A stretch of 13,313 nucleotides of DNA from assembly GCA_003512825.1 (NCBI GenBank), contig DOOI01000014.1, forward strand, positions 549 to 13,861, read 5' to 3'. The translations under genes were made by a program, and so were the position numbers. The notes beneath the pieces were generated by a model. It was not told the origin of the DNA and ran no database searches. It saw only the letters and a list, made by a program, of their open reading frames with translations. Within the stretch, counting starts at the first letter, position 1, and every line of letters begins with the position of its first letter. The DNA is from Paracoccaceae bacterium. GTDB lineage: Bacteria > Pseudomonadota > Alphaproteobacteria > Rhodobacterales > Rhodobacteraceae. Of the stretch, positions 1-6,668 are shown in pieces.

Positions 1-528
1 AAACTCGGCTTCATGTCCTTCTTCGTCAAAGCCTGCACCCACGCCCTCAAAGAGGTGCCAGAGGTGAACTCCGAAATCGACGGAAACGACATCGTCTACA
101 AGAACTATGTCCACATGGGCGTCGCTGTCGGCACCCCAACGGGCCTCGTGGTTCCGGTCGTCCGCGACGCCGATCAAATGGGCTTTGCCGCCATCGAAAA
201 GAAAATCGCGGAACTGGGCATCCGCGCCCGCGACGGCAAACTCTCGATGGCCGATATGCAGGGTGGCTCTTTCACCATCTCCAACGGGGGCGTGTATGGC
301 TCGCTGATGTCCTCGCCCATCCTGAACACGCCACAATCGGGCATCCTCGGCATGCACAAGATCCAAGACCGCCCCGTCGTGGTGAACGGCCAGATCGTCA
401 TCCGCCCGATGATGTATCTCGCCCTGTCATATGACCACCGTGTCGTGGACGGCAAAGGCGCCGTGACCTTCCTCGTTCGCGTCAAGGAAGCGCTGGAAGA
501 TCCCCGCCGCCTGCTGATGGATCTCTGA
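1..528 (+). CDS. sucB (odhB): 2-oxoglutarate dehydrogenase E2 (dihydrolipoyl succinyltransferase), 3' part
   Basis: This is the C-terminal 175 residues of the E2 core enzyme, which transfers the succinyl group from lipoyl-lysine to CoA in the 2-oxoglutarate dehydrogenase complex of the TCA cycle. The frame is open from base 1, so the lipoyl and E1/E3-binding domains lie outside the window. The catalytic-domain motif HRVVDG (codons from 436) carries the active-site His and the conserved Asp. The stretches [17 protein letters not shown] and [12 protein letters not shown], and the ending [10 protein letters not shown], match SucB rather than the pyruvate E2 AceF, whose equivalent segment reads SCDHR. 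The internal ATG at base 13 is not a start: the preceding codons (KLGF) are conserved family sequence. A terminator hairpin follows 12 bases after the stop. The matching E3 gene, lpdA, lies 1.6 kb downstream, separated by two unrelated genes. Confidence 0.95.
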   Translation, partial: KLGFMSFFVKACTHALKEVPEVNSEIDGNDIVYKNYVHMGVAVGTPTGLVVPVVRDADQMGFAAIEKKIAELGIRARDGKLSMADMQGGSFTISNGGVYGSLMSSPILNTPQSGILGMHKIQDRPVVVNGQIVIRPMMYLALSYDHRVVDGKGAVTFLVRVKEALEDPRRLLMDL

Positions 529-540
529 TCACAAATCCAG

Positions 541-565
541 ACCCCGCCCTCCCTTAGGGCGGGGT
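541..565 (+). terminator. GC-rich terminator hairpin after sucB
   Basis: Bases 541-550 (ACCCCGCCCT) and 556-565 (AGGGCGGGGT) form a perfect 10-bp stem with a 5-base loop, starting 12 bases after the sucB stop. Only two T residues follow before a C run, so the U-tract is weak. This fits a structure-dominated intrinsic terminator ending the suc operon, although read-through into the MAPEG gene is possible. Confidence 0.7.
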
Positions 566-621
566 TCCCCTTGGGTCGCGCGACCGCACCCGTGCGCCCA
601 CACCGCCTGAGGTGTCCTTTC

Positions 622-1011
622 ATGACCCCCGAACTCACCGCCCTCGCCCTTGCCGGTCTTCTCCAAGCCGCTCAATTCGCGCTTTATTCCGTGCTGGCCA
701 ATCTTCAGGTCGGCCCGAAATACGCCATGGGCCCAAGGGACGCACCCCGCCAGCTCACCGGAGCAGCAGGCCGGGCCCAGCGTGCGTTGAACAACCATTT
801 CGAAGGGCTGATCTTTTTCACCATCGCTGTCACCGTGATCACCCTCTCGGATAAATCCTCCGGTCTCACAAATCTCTGCGCCGCGACTTACCTCATGGCA
901 CGCGTGGCCTATGTGCCCGCGTATCTGCTGGGCCTCAGCCCGTGGCGCTCGCTGATCTGGTTTGTCGGCTTCGGCGCCACTGTCACGATGCTCTTGCACT
1001 CTTTGGTCTGA
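622..1011 (+). CDS. MAPEG-family membrane protein
   Basis: A 129-residue integral membrane protein of the MAPEG family (Pfam MAPEG), whose eukaryotic members are microsomal glutathione transferases and leukotriene C4 synthase. Bacterial members of this short type have no firmly assigned substrate. The family pattern is visible as RAQRALNNHFE (residues 51-61), with Arg51, Arg54, Asn57/58 and Glu61, followed by a hydrophobic helix (62-77). Other probable membrane helices are at about 5-25, 84-104 and 108-128, giving the usual four. The ATG at 622 is chosen because TGAGG lies 9 bases upstream and the N-terminus then begins directly with helix 1. An earlier in-frame TTG at 571 would start just after the terminator hairpin and add a non-family extension. 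The glycosyltransferase gene starts 4 bases after the stop, so the two are probably cotranscribed. The specific function is unknown. Confidence 0.85.
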   Translation: MTPELTALALAGLLQAAQFALYSVLANLQVGPKYAMGPRDAPRQLTGAAGRAQRALNNHFEGLIFFTIAVTVITLSDKSSGLTNLCAATYLMARVAYVPAYLLGLSPWRSLIWFVGFGATVTMLLHSLV

Positions 1012-1015
1012 TCTC

Positions 1016-2029
1016 ATGCCCACCGCGCCTGCTTCTCCCCTCCCCGAAAAGGCCGCTGTCGTCGCCTGCATGCGGAACGAGGGGCTGTTTGTCTTGGAGT
1101 GGCTCGCCTATCACCTTGAAATCGGCTTTGACCGCGCCGTGGTCTGCACCAATGATTGCACCGATGGCTCTGATACCCTGCTCGATCTCCTTGCCGAGCG
1201 CGGCCTTGTCACCCATCTTCGCCACAACCCAGCCCCCGGCCAAGCCCCCCAAGACAGCGGCATCCGCGCCGCGCTCCCCGCGCTGGACGGCTCAGACATC
1301 ACATGGCTTCTCTTCATCGACGCCGATGAGTTTCTCAACATCCGCTTGGGCAAGGGATATCTCGCAGATCTCCTCGACGTCGCAGGCGACAGTGACGTGA
1401 TTGCGCTAGCATGGCGCTTCTTCGGCAATGCAGGCCTTGCGGATTGGCCCCATGCCGGGCCCGGCGGCTCTGTTCTGGATACCTTCCAACGCGCCGAGGC
1501 CGCAGCCGACCCCGAGCACGTGAACTTCAAGTCGCTCTTCCGCCGCGCCGCCTTCGCCCATGCCCATGACCATATGCCCCAAGCCCCCCGCATCCCCCAA
1601 CCGCGGGTCGTCAACGCCTTGGGCGCCCCGCTCGACAACCGCCAACTGCTCTCTCACCGCAAGTTTCGCAAATACCAGCCCCTCGACCGCGCCCTATGCC
1701 TCGACGCGGCCTGCCTCAATCACTACGCCGTCAAATCCGACGACCTCTTCGTGCTGAAAAATCCGCGTGGCGATGGGCAAAACGGCCCCAACACCTACCA
1801 ACGCTATTTCTTGGGCTGGAAATGGCACCGTGCCGCCAATCAAAATGCGATCCAAGAGCGCTCCATCCTGCGCCACATGCCCGGCACAACGCGTCGCTTG
1901 GCCGCTTGGCGCGCTGATCCCGCCATCGCTGCGGCAGAAGCTGCCTGCGCCCGCTGGTTTTCCGAGACCAAAACTGCCATCCTGACGCCCCAACGCCGCG
2001 CCGCATGGACCTACGCGGAGGCCTCCTGA
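1016..2029 (+). CDS. Glycosyltransferase family 2 protein
   Basis: A 337-residue putative GT-A-fold glycosyltransferase of the Glyco_tranf_2_4 type. N-terminal motifs are AVVACMRNEG (residues 14-23), where the NDP-sugar site begins, NDCTDGS (46-52), and the acidic DAD of LLFIDADEFL (102-104), expected to bind the metal and nucleotide-sugar. The C-terminal part carries LNHYAVKS and a Trp/Arg-rich segment, as in related cytoplasmic enzymes. No signal peptide or membrane helix is evident, so it probably acts in the cytosol or at the inner membrane face. The acceptor and sugar cannot be told from sequence; a polysaccharide or surface glycan is the usual guess. The ATG at 1016 is preferred over an upstream in-frame start at 962, which would lie inside the MAPEG gene. 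There is no strong ribosome site, so translation may be coupled to the MAPEG stop 4 bases upstream. Confidence 0.85.
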   Translation: MPTAPASPLPEKAAVVACMRNEGLFVLEWLAYHLEIGFDRAVVCTNDCTDGSDTLLDLLAERGLVTHLRHNPAPGQAPQDSGIRAALPALDGSDITWLLFIDADEFLNIRLGKGYLADLLDVAGDSDVIALAWRFFGNAGLADWPHAGPGGSVLDTFQRAEAAADPEHVNFKSLFRRAAFAHAHDHMPQAPRIPQPRVVNALGAPLDNRQLLSHRKFRKYQPLDRALCLDAACLNHYAVKSDDLFVLKNPRGDGQNGPNTYQRYFLGWKWHRAANQNAIQERSILRHMPGTTRRLAAWRADPAIAAAEAACARWFSETKTAILTPQRRAAWTYAEAS

Positions 2030-2037
2030 CGTCATGA

Positions 2038-2070
2038 CGCAACCCATACGCAACCCATACGTAAATCATA
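2038..2070 (+). repeat. Three 11-bp tandem repeats before lpdA
   Basis: Units are CGCAACCCATA (2038-2048), an identical copy (2049-2059) and a diverged CGTAAATCATA (2060-2070), followed by CGG. The 11-bp period is close to one helical turn and is not a multiple of three, so it is more likely a DNA-level element, such as stacked binding sites, than a coding repeat. It ends 24 bases before the lpdA start, where a promoter or leader would lie. The bound factor is unknown. Confidence 0.7.
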
Positions 2071-2094
2071 CGGCTCAAAATTGGAGAAAATCCC

Positions 2095-3483
2095 ATGGCA
2101 ACCTTTGATGTGATCGTGATCGGCGCCGGCCCCGGCGGCTATGTCTGCGCCATCCGTTGCGCCCAACTCGGCCTGAAAGTCGCCTGCGTCGAAGGCCGCG
2201 AGACGCTGGGCGGCACCTGCCTGAACGTCGGCTGCATCCCCTCCAAAGCGCTCTTGCATGCCTCCCACCAACTGCACGAAGCCGAACACAACTTCGCAAA
2301 GATGGGCCTCAAGGGCAAATCCCCCTCGGTGGATTGGAAACAGATGCTCGCCTACAAGGACGAGGTGATCGAAGGCAACACCAAGGGCATCGAATTTCTG
2401 TTCAAAAAGAACAAGGTAACCTGGATCAAAGGCTGGGCGTCGATCCCCGCCGCAGGTCAGGTGAAAGTCGGCGACGAGCTGCATGAAGCCAAGTCGATCA
2501 TCATCGCCTCCGGCTCCGAACCCGCCTCACTGCCCGGCGTCACCGTGGATGAAGAGACCGTCGTCACCTCCACAGGCGCGCTCACCTTGGGCAAGATCCC
2601 ACGCTCCCTCGCCGTGATCGGCGCAGGCGTCATCGGTCTCGAACTGGGCTCCGTCTATGCGCGCTTGGGCGCAGAGGTGACCGTGATTGAATATCTCGAC
2701 GCCATCACCCCCGGAATGGATGGCGAAGTGCAAAAGAGCTTCAAGCGCCTTCTTGAAAAACAAGGGCTCAAGTTCATCATGGGCGCAGCAGTGCAAAGCA
2801 CCGAAACCAAGAAAAACGGCGCGACCGTCCATTACAAACTGAAAAAAGACGACAGCGAGCACTCGCTCGACGCCGATGTCGTGCTGGTCGCCACCGGCCG
2901 CCGCCCCTTAACCACCGGCCTTGGCCTCGACACACTGGGCGTCACTCTGAGCAAACGCGGCCAAATCGAAACCGACGCGCATTGGCAAACCTCTGTCAAA
3001 GGCATCTATGCCATCGGCGACGCCATCGATGGGCCCATGCTGGCCCATAAAGCCGAAGACGAAGGCATGGCCGTCGCGGAAGTCGTCGCAGGCAAACATG
3101 GCCATGTGAACTACGCCGTCATCCCCGGTGTGATCTACACCCACCCCGAAGTCGCCAATGTCGGGGCCACCGAAGAGCAACTCAAAGCCGAAGGCCGCGC
3201 CTATAAGGTTGGCAAGTTTTCCTTCATGGGCAATGGCCGCGCCAAAGCCGTCTTCGCAGGCGATGGCTTCGTCAAAATTCTCGCAGACAAAGACACCGAC
3301 CGCATCTTGGGCTGTCACATCATTGGCCCAGCAGCAGGCGATCTGATCCATGAAGTCTGTGTCGCAATGGAATTCGGCGCCTCTGCCCAAGACCTCGCGC
3401 TCACCTGCCACGCTCACCCCACCTTCTCCGAAGCGGTGCGCGAAGCAGCACTGGCCTGCGGCGATGGCGCGATCCACGCCTAA
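2095..3483 (+). CDS. lpdA: Dihydrolipoyl dehydrogenase (E3)
   Basis: A full-length 462-residue flavoprotein disulfide reductase that reoxidises dihydrolipoamide on E2 with NAD+ in the 2-oxoacid dehydrogenase complexes. The FAD-binding GAGPGG is at 10-15. The redox-active disulfide in [13 protein letters not shown] is Cys42/Cys47. The NAD-binding GAGVIG is at 176-181 and the second FAD motif IYAIGD at 304-309. The C-terminal dimer-interface catalytic pair is His441/Glu446 in HPTFSE. All key residues are present. The ATG at 2095 has GGAG 8 bases upstream. Position downstream of sucB makes it the likely dedicated E3 of 2-oxoglutarate dehydrogenase, although it may also serve other complexes. A 65-base spacer with 11-bp repeats precedes it, which may allow separate expression. 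A triple palindrome follows the stop. Confidence 0.97.
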   Translation: MATFDVIVIGAGPGGYVCAIRCAQLGLKVACVEGRETLGGTCLNVGCIPSKALLHASHQLHEAEHNFAKMGLKGKSPSVDWKQMLAYKDEVIEGNTKGIEFLFKKNKVTWIKGWASIPAAGQVKVGDELHEAKSIIIASGSEPASLPGVTVDEETVVTSTGALTLGKIPRSLAVIGAGVIGLELGSVYARLGAEVTVIEYLDAITPGMDGEVQKSFKRLLEKQGLKFIMGAAVQSTETKKNGATVHYKLKKDDSEHSLDADVVLVATGRRPLTTGLGLDTLGVTLSKRGQIETDAHWQTSVKGIYAIGDAIDGPMLAHKAEDEGMAVAEVVAGKHGHVNYAVIPGVIYTHPEVANVGATEEQLKAEGRAYKVGKFSFMGNGRAKAVFAGDGFVKILADKDTDRILGCHIIGPAAGDLIHEVCVAMEFGASAQDLALTCHAHPTFSEAVREAALACGDGAIHA

Positions 3484-3495
3484 CCCCAGCGCCCA

Positions 3496-3566
3496 TCCTA
3501 AGGCCGTTGCAACGGCCTTAGGAAGCGGTTTGCAAACCGCTTGAAAGCGCCTTGCAAGGCGCTTTC
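3496..3566. repeat. Three abutting perfect palindromes centred on TTGCAA
   Basis: Bases 3496-3523 (28 bp), 3523-3542 (20 bp) and 3543-3566 (24 bp) are each perfect inverted repeats without mismatch. Their centres are 23 and 22 bp apart, and every centre is TTGCAA. Palindromes 2 and 3 are the same 20-mer except for two positions changed on both arms: AAGCG-GT-TTGCAA-AC-CGCTT and AAGCG-CC-TTGCAA-GG-CGCTT. The first keeps the AAG...TTGCAA...CTT frame. Pairing is thus preserved while sequence changes. The block fills the gap between the convergent lpdA and PPOX-family genes, so a bidirectional terminator or 3'-end stabiliser is the simplest reading. There is no long U-tract on either strand. Confidence 0.85.
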
Positions 3567-3585
3567 CCCAGTCCTGATGATGCGC

Positions 3586-4188
3586 TTACCAAAACGTCTC
3601 CTGCGCCCGCGCGGGCCAAGCCGCGTCAAAGGCGGTGCCATCAACGTCACCTTGTGTCATCTCACTCAGGATCGCCCCCAGAGATGGAACCCGCTCCGCC
3701 TCATTGCGCCCCCAGATCCCTGCCCGCATCAGCGCCTTGGCACATTGCGCGTAGATCTCTGCAATCTCCACCACAATCACCGTTGCAGGCCGCTTACCAG
3801 CCTTCTCGAACCGCGCCACCAATCCGGCATCATCGGTGATCCGGGCCCGGCCATTCACCCGCACCACACTCATCTCGCCCGGCACCATGAACATCAGCGA
3901 AATCCGCGGATCGCCAATTAGGTTTCGTAGCGTATCAAGCCGATTATTCCCGCGCCAATCTGGCATCGCCAAAGTGCCGGGATCCAGTTCCAGCACAACC
4001 GGGCCATCATCGCCCCTCGGGCTGGCATCGGTGCCCTCCGGTCCCACACTTGCCACCACCACGAAACGCGACGCCGCGATCCATTGTCGATAGGCTGGCG
4101 TCATGCGCCGCGCGACCTTTCTCAATGAATTCGCGGAAGCCGCCCCATAAAGCGCCTCCAACGCCTCAATATCGTCAAGCCAGCGCAA
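3586..4188 (-). CDS. PPOX-class FMN-dependent flavoprotein (pyridoxamine 5'-phosphate oxidase family)
   Basis: A 200-residue split-barrel FMN protein resembling the DR_2398-type PPOX family (TIGR04025). Visible family segments are RFVVVASVGPEG (41-52), ASPRGDDGP (55-63), the Trp/Asn-rich MPDWRGNNRLD (75-85), FMVPG (100-104) and VVRVNGRARI (108-117). Members are annotated as pyridoxamine-phosphate-oxidase-like, but the substrate is not known. Length and order do not fit true PdxH, so that name is not used. The start is a TTG at 4188, inside the end of plsC (14 bases shared with its last codons and stop). It is chosen because GGAGG sits 6 bases upstream and the protein then begins MRWLDDIEALEALYG; the next in-frame upstream starts would only add plsC-antiframe residues. 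It is the last gene of the ftsE-ftsX-plsC chain. Confidence 0.85.
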   Translation of the reverse strand: MRWLDDIEALEALYGAASANSLRKVARRMTPAYRQWIAASRFVVVASVGPEGTDASPRGDDGPVVLELDPGTLAMPDWRGNNRLDTLRNLIGDPRISLMFMVPGEMSVVRVNGRARITDDAGLVARFEKAGKRPATVIVVEIAEIYAQCAKALMRAGIWGRNEAERVPSLGAILSEMTQGDVDGTAFDAAWPARAQETFW

Positions 4189-4894
4189 AGCCCGCCTCCA
4201 CCAGCAACGCCTCCGAGGCGGTTTCCACCTCATGCTCCAAGCGCTCCATGAAGACATCGCGCTCCAGTCCTGCCTCAATCACCGGCAAGAACTCAACCAC
4301 TGCCACCCCAGGATTTTTCAAAATGCCGCGCTTTGACCAGAAGACCCCCACATTGGTCGACACCGGAGCACAGCTCTGCCCCAACTGCTCATAGAGCAGC
4401 CCCGTGCCCACCTTATAGGGCCTCTTTTCTCCGGGCGGCACCCGCGTGCCCTGGGAATAGATGATCAATTGCCCCGGCTTGGACAGCCCCGCCGCCACAT
4501 CCTTGAGCATCTTGCTGATCGCCAGACCCCGCTTGCCACGGTTCACCGCCACACAGCCGATCCGCATCCCGTAAAGACCGATTACCGGCGTCCACAAGAT
4601 CTCGCGCTTCATGATGAACTTGCCCGAAGGGATCGCGTTGAAAATCATCAAAATATCGAGAAAGCTCTGATGCTTGGCCGCGATCAGCACCGCCCCCTGC
4701 GGTGGCGTGCCCCGCACCTCGCAACGAATTCCCACCATCCAACGCGCCGTCCAGAACACCCAGCGACAATAGGCCTTGCACCCCCGCCGTGCCCCTTCCG
4801 GGCTCCACAATGCCAGCGGCATGTAAAGCAGGCCAATCACCACCAGCATGGGATAGACTTGCAACTCGAACAGGATCGAACGTATCCACCGCAT
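4175..4894 (-). CDS. plsC: 1-acyl-sn-glycerol-3-phosphate acyltransferase
   Basis: A 239-residue membrane-associated acyltransferase, expected to convert lysophosphatidic acid to phosphatidic acid in phospholipid synthesis. An N-terminal hydrophobic helix spans about residues 13-30. Acyltransferase block I is KHQSFLD, with the catalytic His75 and Asp80 of the HX4D motif. Block II is represented by GCVAVNRG (113-120), and block III by YSQGTR (146-151), where most PlsC proteins have FPEGTR. The block I Asn is also replaced by Lys74. The ATG at 4894 overlaps the ftsX stop (TGATG) and has GGAG 8 bases upstream; a longer frame reaching 5314 would run antiframe through ftsX. The overlap implies translational coupling with ftsX. 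An ornithine- or other-lipid acyltransferase of the same superfamily is possible, but PlsC is the best fit. Confidence 0.9.
   Translation of the reverse strand: MRWIRSILFELQVYPMLVVIGLLYMPLALWSPEGARRGCKAYCRWVFWTARWMVGIRCEVRGTPPQGAVLIAAKHQSFLDILMIFNAIPSGKFIMKREILWTPVIGLYGMRIGCVAVNRGKRGLAISKMLKDVAAGLSKPGQLIIYSQGTRVPPGEKRPYKVGTGLLYEQLGQSCAPVSTNVGVFWSKRGILKNPGVAVVEFLPVIEAGLERDVFMERLEHEVETASEALLVEAGFALA
4195..4199 (-). promoter_or_regulatory. Ribosome binding site fixing a TTG start
   Basis: On the minus strand GGAGG is followed by 6 bases and then TTG (4188-4186). This strong site lies within the plsC coding region and is the main reason to place the start of the PPOX-family gene at a TTG rather than at a distant ATG. 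Confidence 0.6.
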
Positions 4895-5808
4895 CAGGTC
4901 AACTCCCGCAAAACACGCCGCGCCGCCGCCGAAGTCGCGACAAAGGCCACCCCTGCGCCCAAAACCGGGATCACCAGCGGCAGCACCCAATGCCAGCCGC
5001 GATACCCAAGTCCGGTCAAAAATCCACCCGCCTCCTGCGCCGACGGCAAAAGCCAAACCGCAACAAGCCCAAATGCCACGCCAATCCCCGCACCACTCAA
5101 AGCGCGCAGAGTAAACCGCCGCACAAAGGCCTGCGCGATATAGCCATCCTGTGCGCCCACGAGGCGCAGAACGGCAATCACCTGAGCATTCGCCGCCAAA
5201 GCCGCCTGCGCCGCCAAAGTGATCATCGCCGCCGTTGTTGCCCCGATCAGCAGGATCGACAAAAGCCCCAAAATCCTCAGCCTGCTCGCCGCTTGCACCA
5301 AAGGCGCGCGCCATCGCGTGTGATCATCCAACACCGCACCGGGCACTTCCGCAGTCAGCCGCAATCGCAACCCCTGCGGATCAAACCCTGTGCTCTCCTC
5401 CACCACTTCGATCAGCTGCGGCACAGGCAGCGTATCGAGTGGCAAATTCGGACCAAACCATGGCTCCAAAAGCGCCGCCGCTTCCTCTGCGGGAATAGCC
5501 CGCGCTTGTGCCACGCCCGGCGTGGCCTGCAAAATTCGTAGCACGGCCTCGGTTTGTGCCGCCCGCTCCTCCGCTGGAGCAGAGATCCGAATAGTCGACG
5601 ACCGCGCCAACTCCTCCGACCAGCGCGCCGCCAACCGCCCCGACGCCAAGGATAACGCCAAGGCAAATACCGCCAAAAACGCCATCGCCCCAGCTGCAAA
5701 AGTGGTCAACCGCGCGGTAAATCCCGTCGGCGGCACCAATCTATCCGCTTGAGGATCGCCAATGACCAACGCCACCCCCTCGGCCAAAATCGCGCGCAGC
5801 CGGGTCAT
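4894..5808 (-). CDS. ftsX: Cell division protein FtsX (ABC transporter permease-like)
   Basis: A 304-residue inner-membrane partner of FtsE. In the families studied, FtsEX transmits ATP hydrolysis across the membrane to activate peptidoglycan hydrolases at the septum. The predicted layout is a cytoplasmic N-terminus, TM1 at about 33-56, a periplasmic domain at about 57-177 holding an SxxIRI strand and the conserved DDHTRWRAPL (161-170), then TM2 178-203, TM3 235-255 and TM4 272-293. The four-helix FtsX pattern with the large loop after TM1 is complete. The ATG at 5808 shares ATGA with the ftsE stop, the usual coupled arrangement. plsC starts at the ftsX stop. No EnvC or other hydrolase activator gene is seen nearby, so the periplasmic target is not identified here. 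Confidence 0.95.
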   Translation of the reverse strand: MTRLRAILAEGVALVIGDPQADRLVPPTGFTARLTTFAAGAMAFLAVFALALSLASGRLAARWSEELARSSTIRISAPAEERAAQTEAVLRILQATPGVAQARAIPAEEAAALLEPWFGPNLPLDTLPVPQLIEVVEESTGFDPQGLRLRLTAEVPGAVLDDHTRWRAPLVQAASRLRILGLLSILLIGATTAAMITLAAQAALAANAQVIAVLRLVGAQDGYIAQAFVRRFTLRALSGAGIGVAFGLVAVWLLPSAQEAGGFLTGLGYRGWHWVLPLVIPVLGAGVAFVATSAAARRVLRELT

Positions 5809-6482
5809 AGATCTGCCCCCGCCAGTTGCAGCCGCCGATTGGAAATCCGCAACACCCGCGTTTGCACTTGGCTCTTGGCTGCGCGGATCAGGTTTAGATC
5901 ATGGGTCGCCACCAAGATCGTCGTGCCCATCCGGTTCAATTCCACCAACAATTGCAACAAACGCTGCGACATTTCCCAGTCGATATTCCCCGTAGGCTCA
6001 TCCGCCAAAACCACTTCCGGCTGCATGATCACCGCCCGCGCCAAAGCGGCCCGTTGCCGTTCACCCCCCGAGAGTTCGGCAGGCCGCGCATCCGCGCGCG
6101 CGCGCAACCCAACCCAAGCCAAAAGTTCATCAAGATTGGCCAATTGATCTGCACTGTCACGGCCCGAAACGGTCAAAGGCAGCGCCACATTATCCGCCAC
6201 ACTCAAGTGATCAAGAAACTGCACATCCTGATGCACCACCCCGATACGCCGCCGCATCAAGGCCACATCATCGCGCCCCAGCCCCCGCACATCCTGCCCA
6301 AACAGCCGCACCTGCCCTGCCGTTGGCCGCAACGCACCATAGCACAGCTTGAGAAACGTGGTTTTCCCCGCGCCTGACGGCCCGGTCAGAAAATGAAACG
6401 AGCCAGGCTGTACCTTCAGCGAGATATCGCCAAAGAGTTCCCCCCCGCCATAACTCATTGCAACCCGGTCTAGCTCGATCAC
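5805..6482 (-). CDS. ftsE: Cell division ATP-binding protein FtsE
   Basis: A 225-residue ABC ATPase that pairs with FtsX at the division site. The Walker A GPSGAGKT is at 34-41 and the Q-loop Gln85 in VVHQD. The signature LSGGERQR is at 137-144, the Walker B VVLADEPTGNID at 157-168, and the switch His194 in THD. All catalytic motifs are intact. The start is taken as GTG at 6482, giving VIELDRVAMSYGGGELF at the N-terminus and the normal FtsE length, with an AAGGGGG ribosome site 4 bases upstream. An in-frame start at 6590 would add 36 residues of Cys/Arg-rich, non-family sequence. It is the first gene of a four-gene overlapping set and is divergent from the zinc-ribbon gene across a 186-base spacer. 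Confidence 0.95.
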   Translation of the reverse strand: MIELDRVAMSYGGGELFGDISLKVQPGSFHFLTGPSGAGKTTFLKLCYGALRPTAGQVRLFGQDVRGLGRDDVALMRRRIGVVHQDVQFLDHLSVADNVALPLTVSGRDSADQLANLDELLAWVGLRARADARPAELSGGERQRAALARAVIMQPEVVLADEPTGNIDWEMSQRLLQLLVELNRMGTTILVATHDLNLIRAAKSQVQTRVLRISNRRLQLAGADL

Positions 6483-6580
6483 GCAGCCCCCTTGCCCCCG
6501 CCTGCCGCAGGTCTGCCCCTTCTTGCCCTCTTCGCAAACGACATGCAACGATAGCCATGCGGCGCAGGCGGCTTTGCACT

Positions 6581-6608
6581 TTTCCACCAAAGCGTTAAAC
6601 CCTATGCT
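6581..6608 (+). promoter_or_regulatory. Possible promoter of the zinc-ribbon gene
   Basis: TTTCCA (6581-6586), a 16-base spacer and TATGCT (6603-6608) each match four of six sigma-70 consensus bases, about 60 bases before the ATG at 6669. It sits in the 6483-6668 spacer between divergent ftsE and the zinc-ribbon gene. No comparably good minus-strand promoter for ftsE was found by eye. The match is weak and could be chance. Confidence 0.25.
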
Positions 6609-6668
6609 GTAAGTGGTGTTGCGAGTTTAGGGGAACGTCCGGTGGGTTACGGGGCCAGGGGTGTCGAG

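Noticed and set aside
13..15. ATG at base 13 as the start of a short acyltransferase gene.
   Set aside because: The frame is open to base 1 and the preceding codons (KLGF) are conserved SucB sequence, so the gene is cut by the window edge.
571..621. TTG at 571 as the MAPEG start.
   Set aside because: It lies next to the terminator hairpin and adds residues outside the family; the ATG at 622 has a ribosome site.
3496..3566. CRISPR array or insertion-sequence ends at the triple palindrome.
   Set aside because: The units abut with no spacers, and there is no transposase or target duplication. Structure-type intergenic palindromes fit better.
4469..5541. Long plus-strand frames opposite plsC and ftsX.
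   Set aside because: They are compositional shadows rich in Arg/Pro/His; the minus-strand proteins carry all family motifs.
6483..6590. N-terminal extension of FtsE starting at 6590.
   Set aside because: It would add 36 Cys/Arg-rich residues unlike any FtsE; the GTG at 6482 has an AAGG-type site and gives the normal length.
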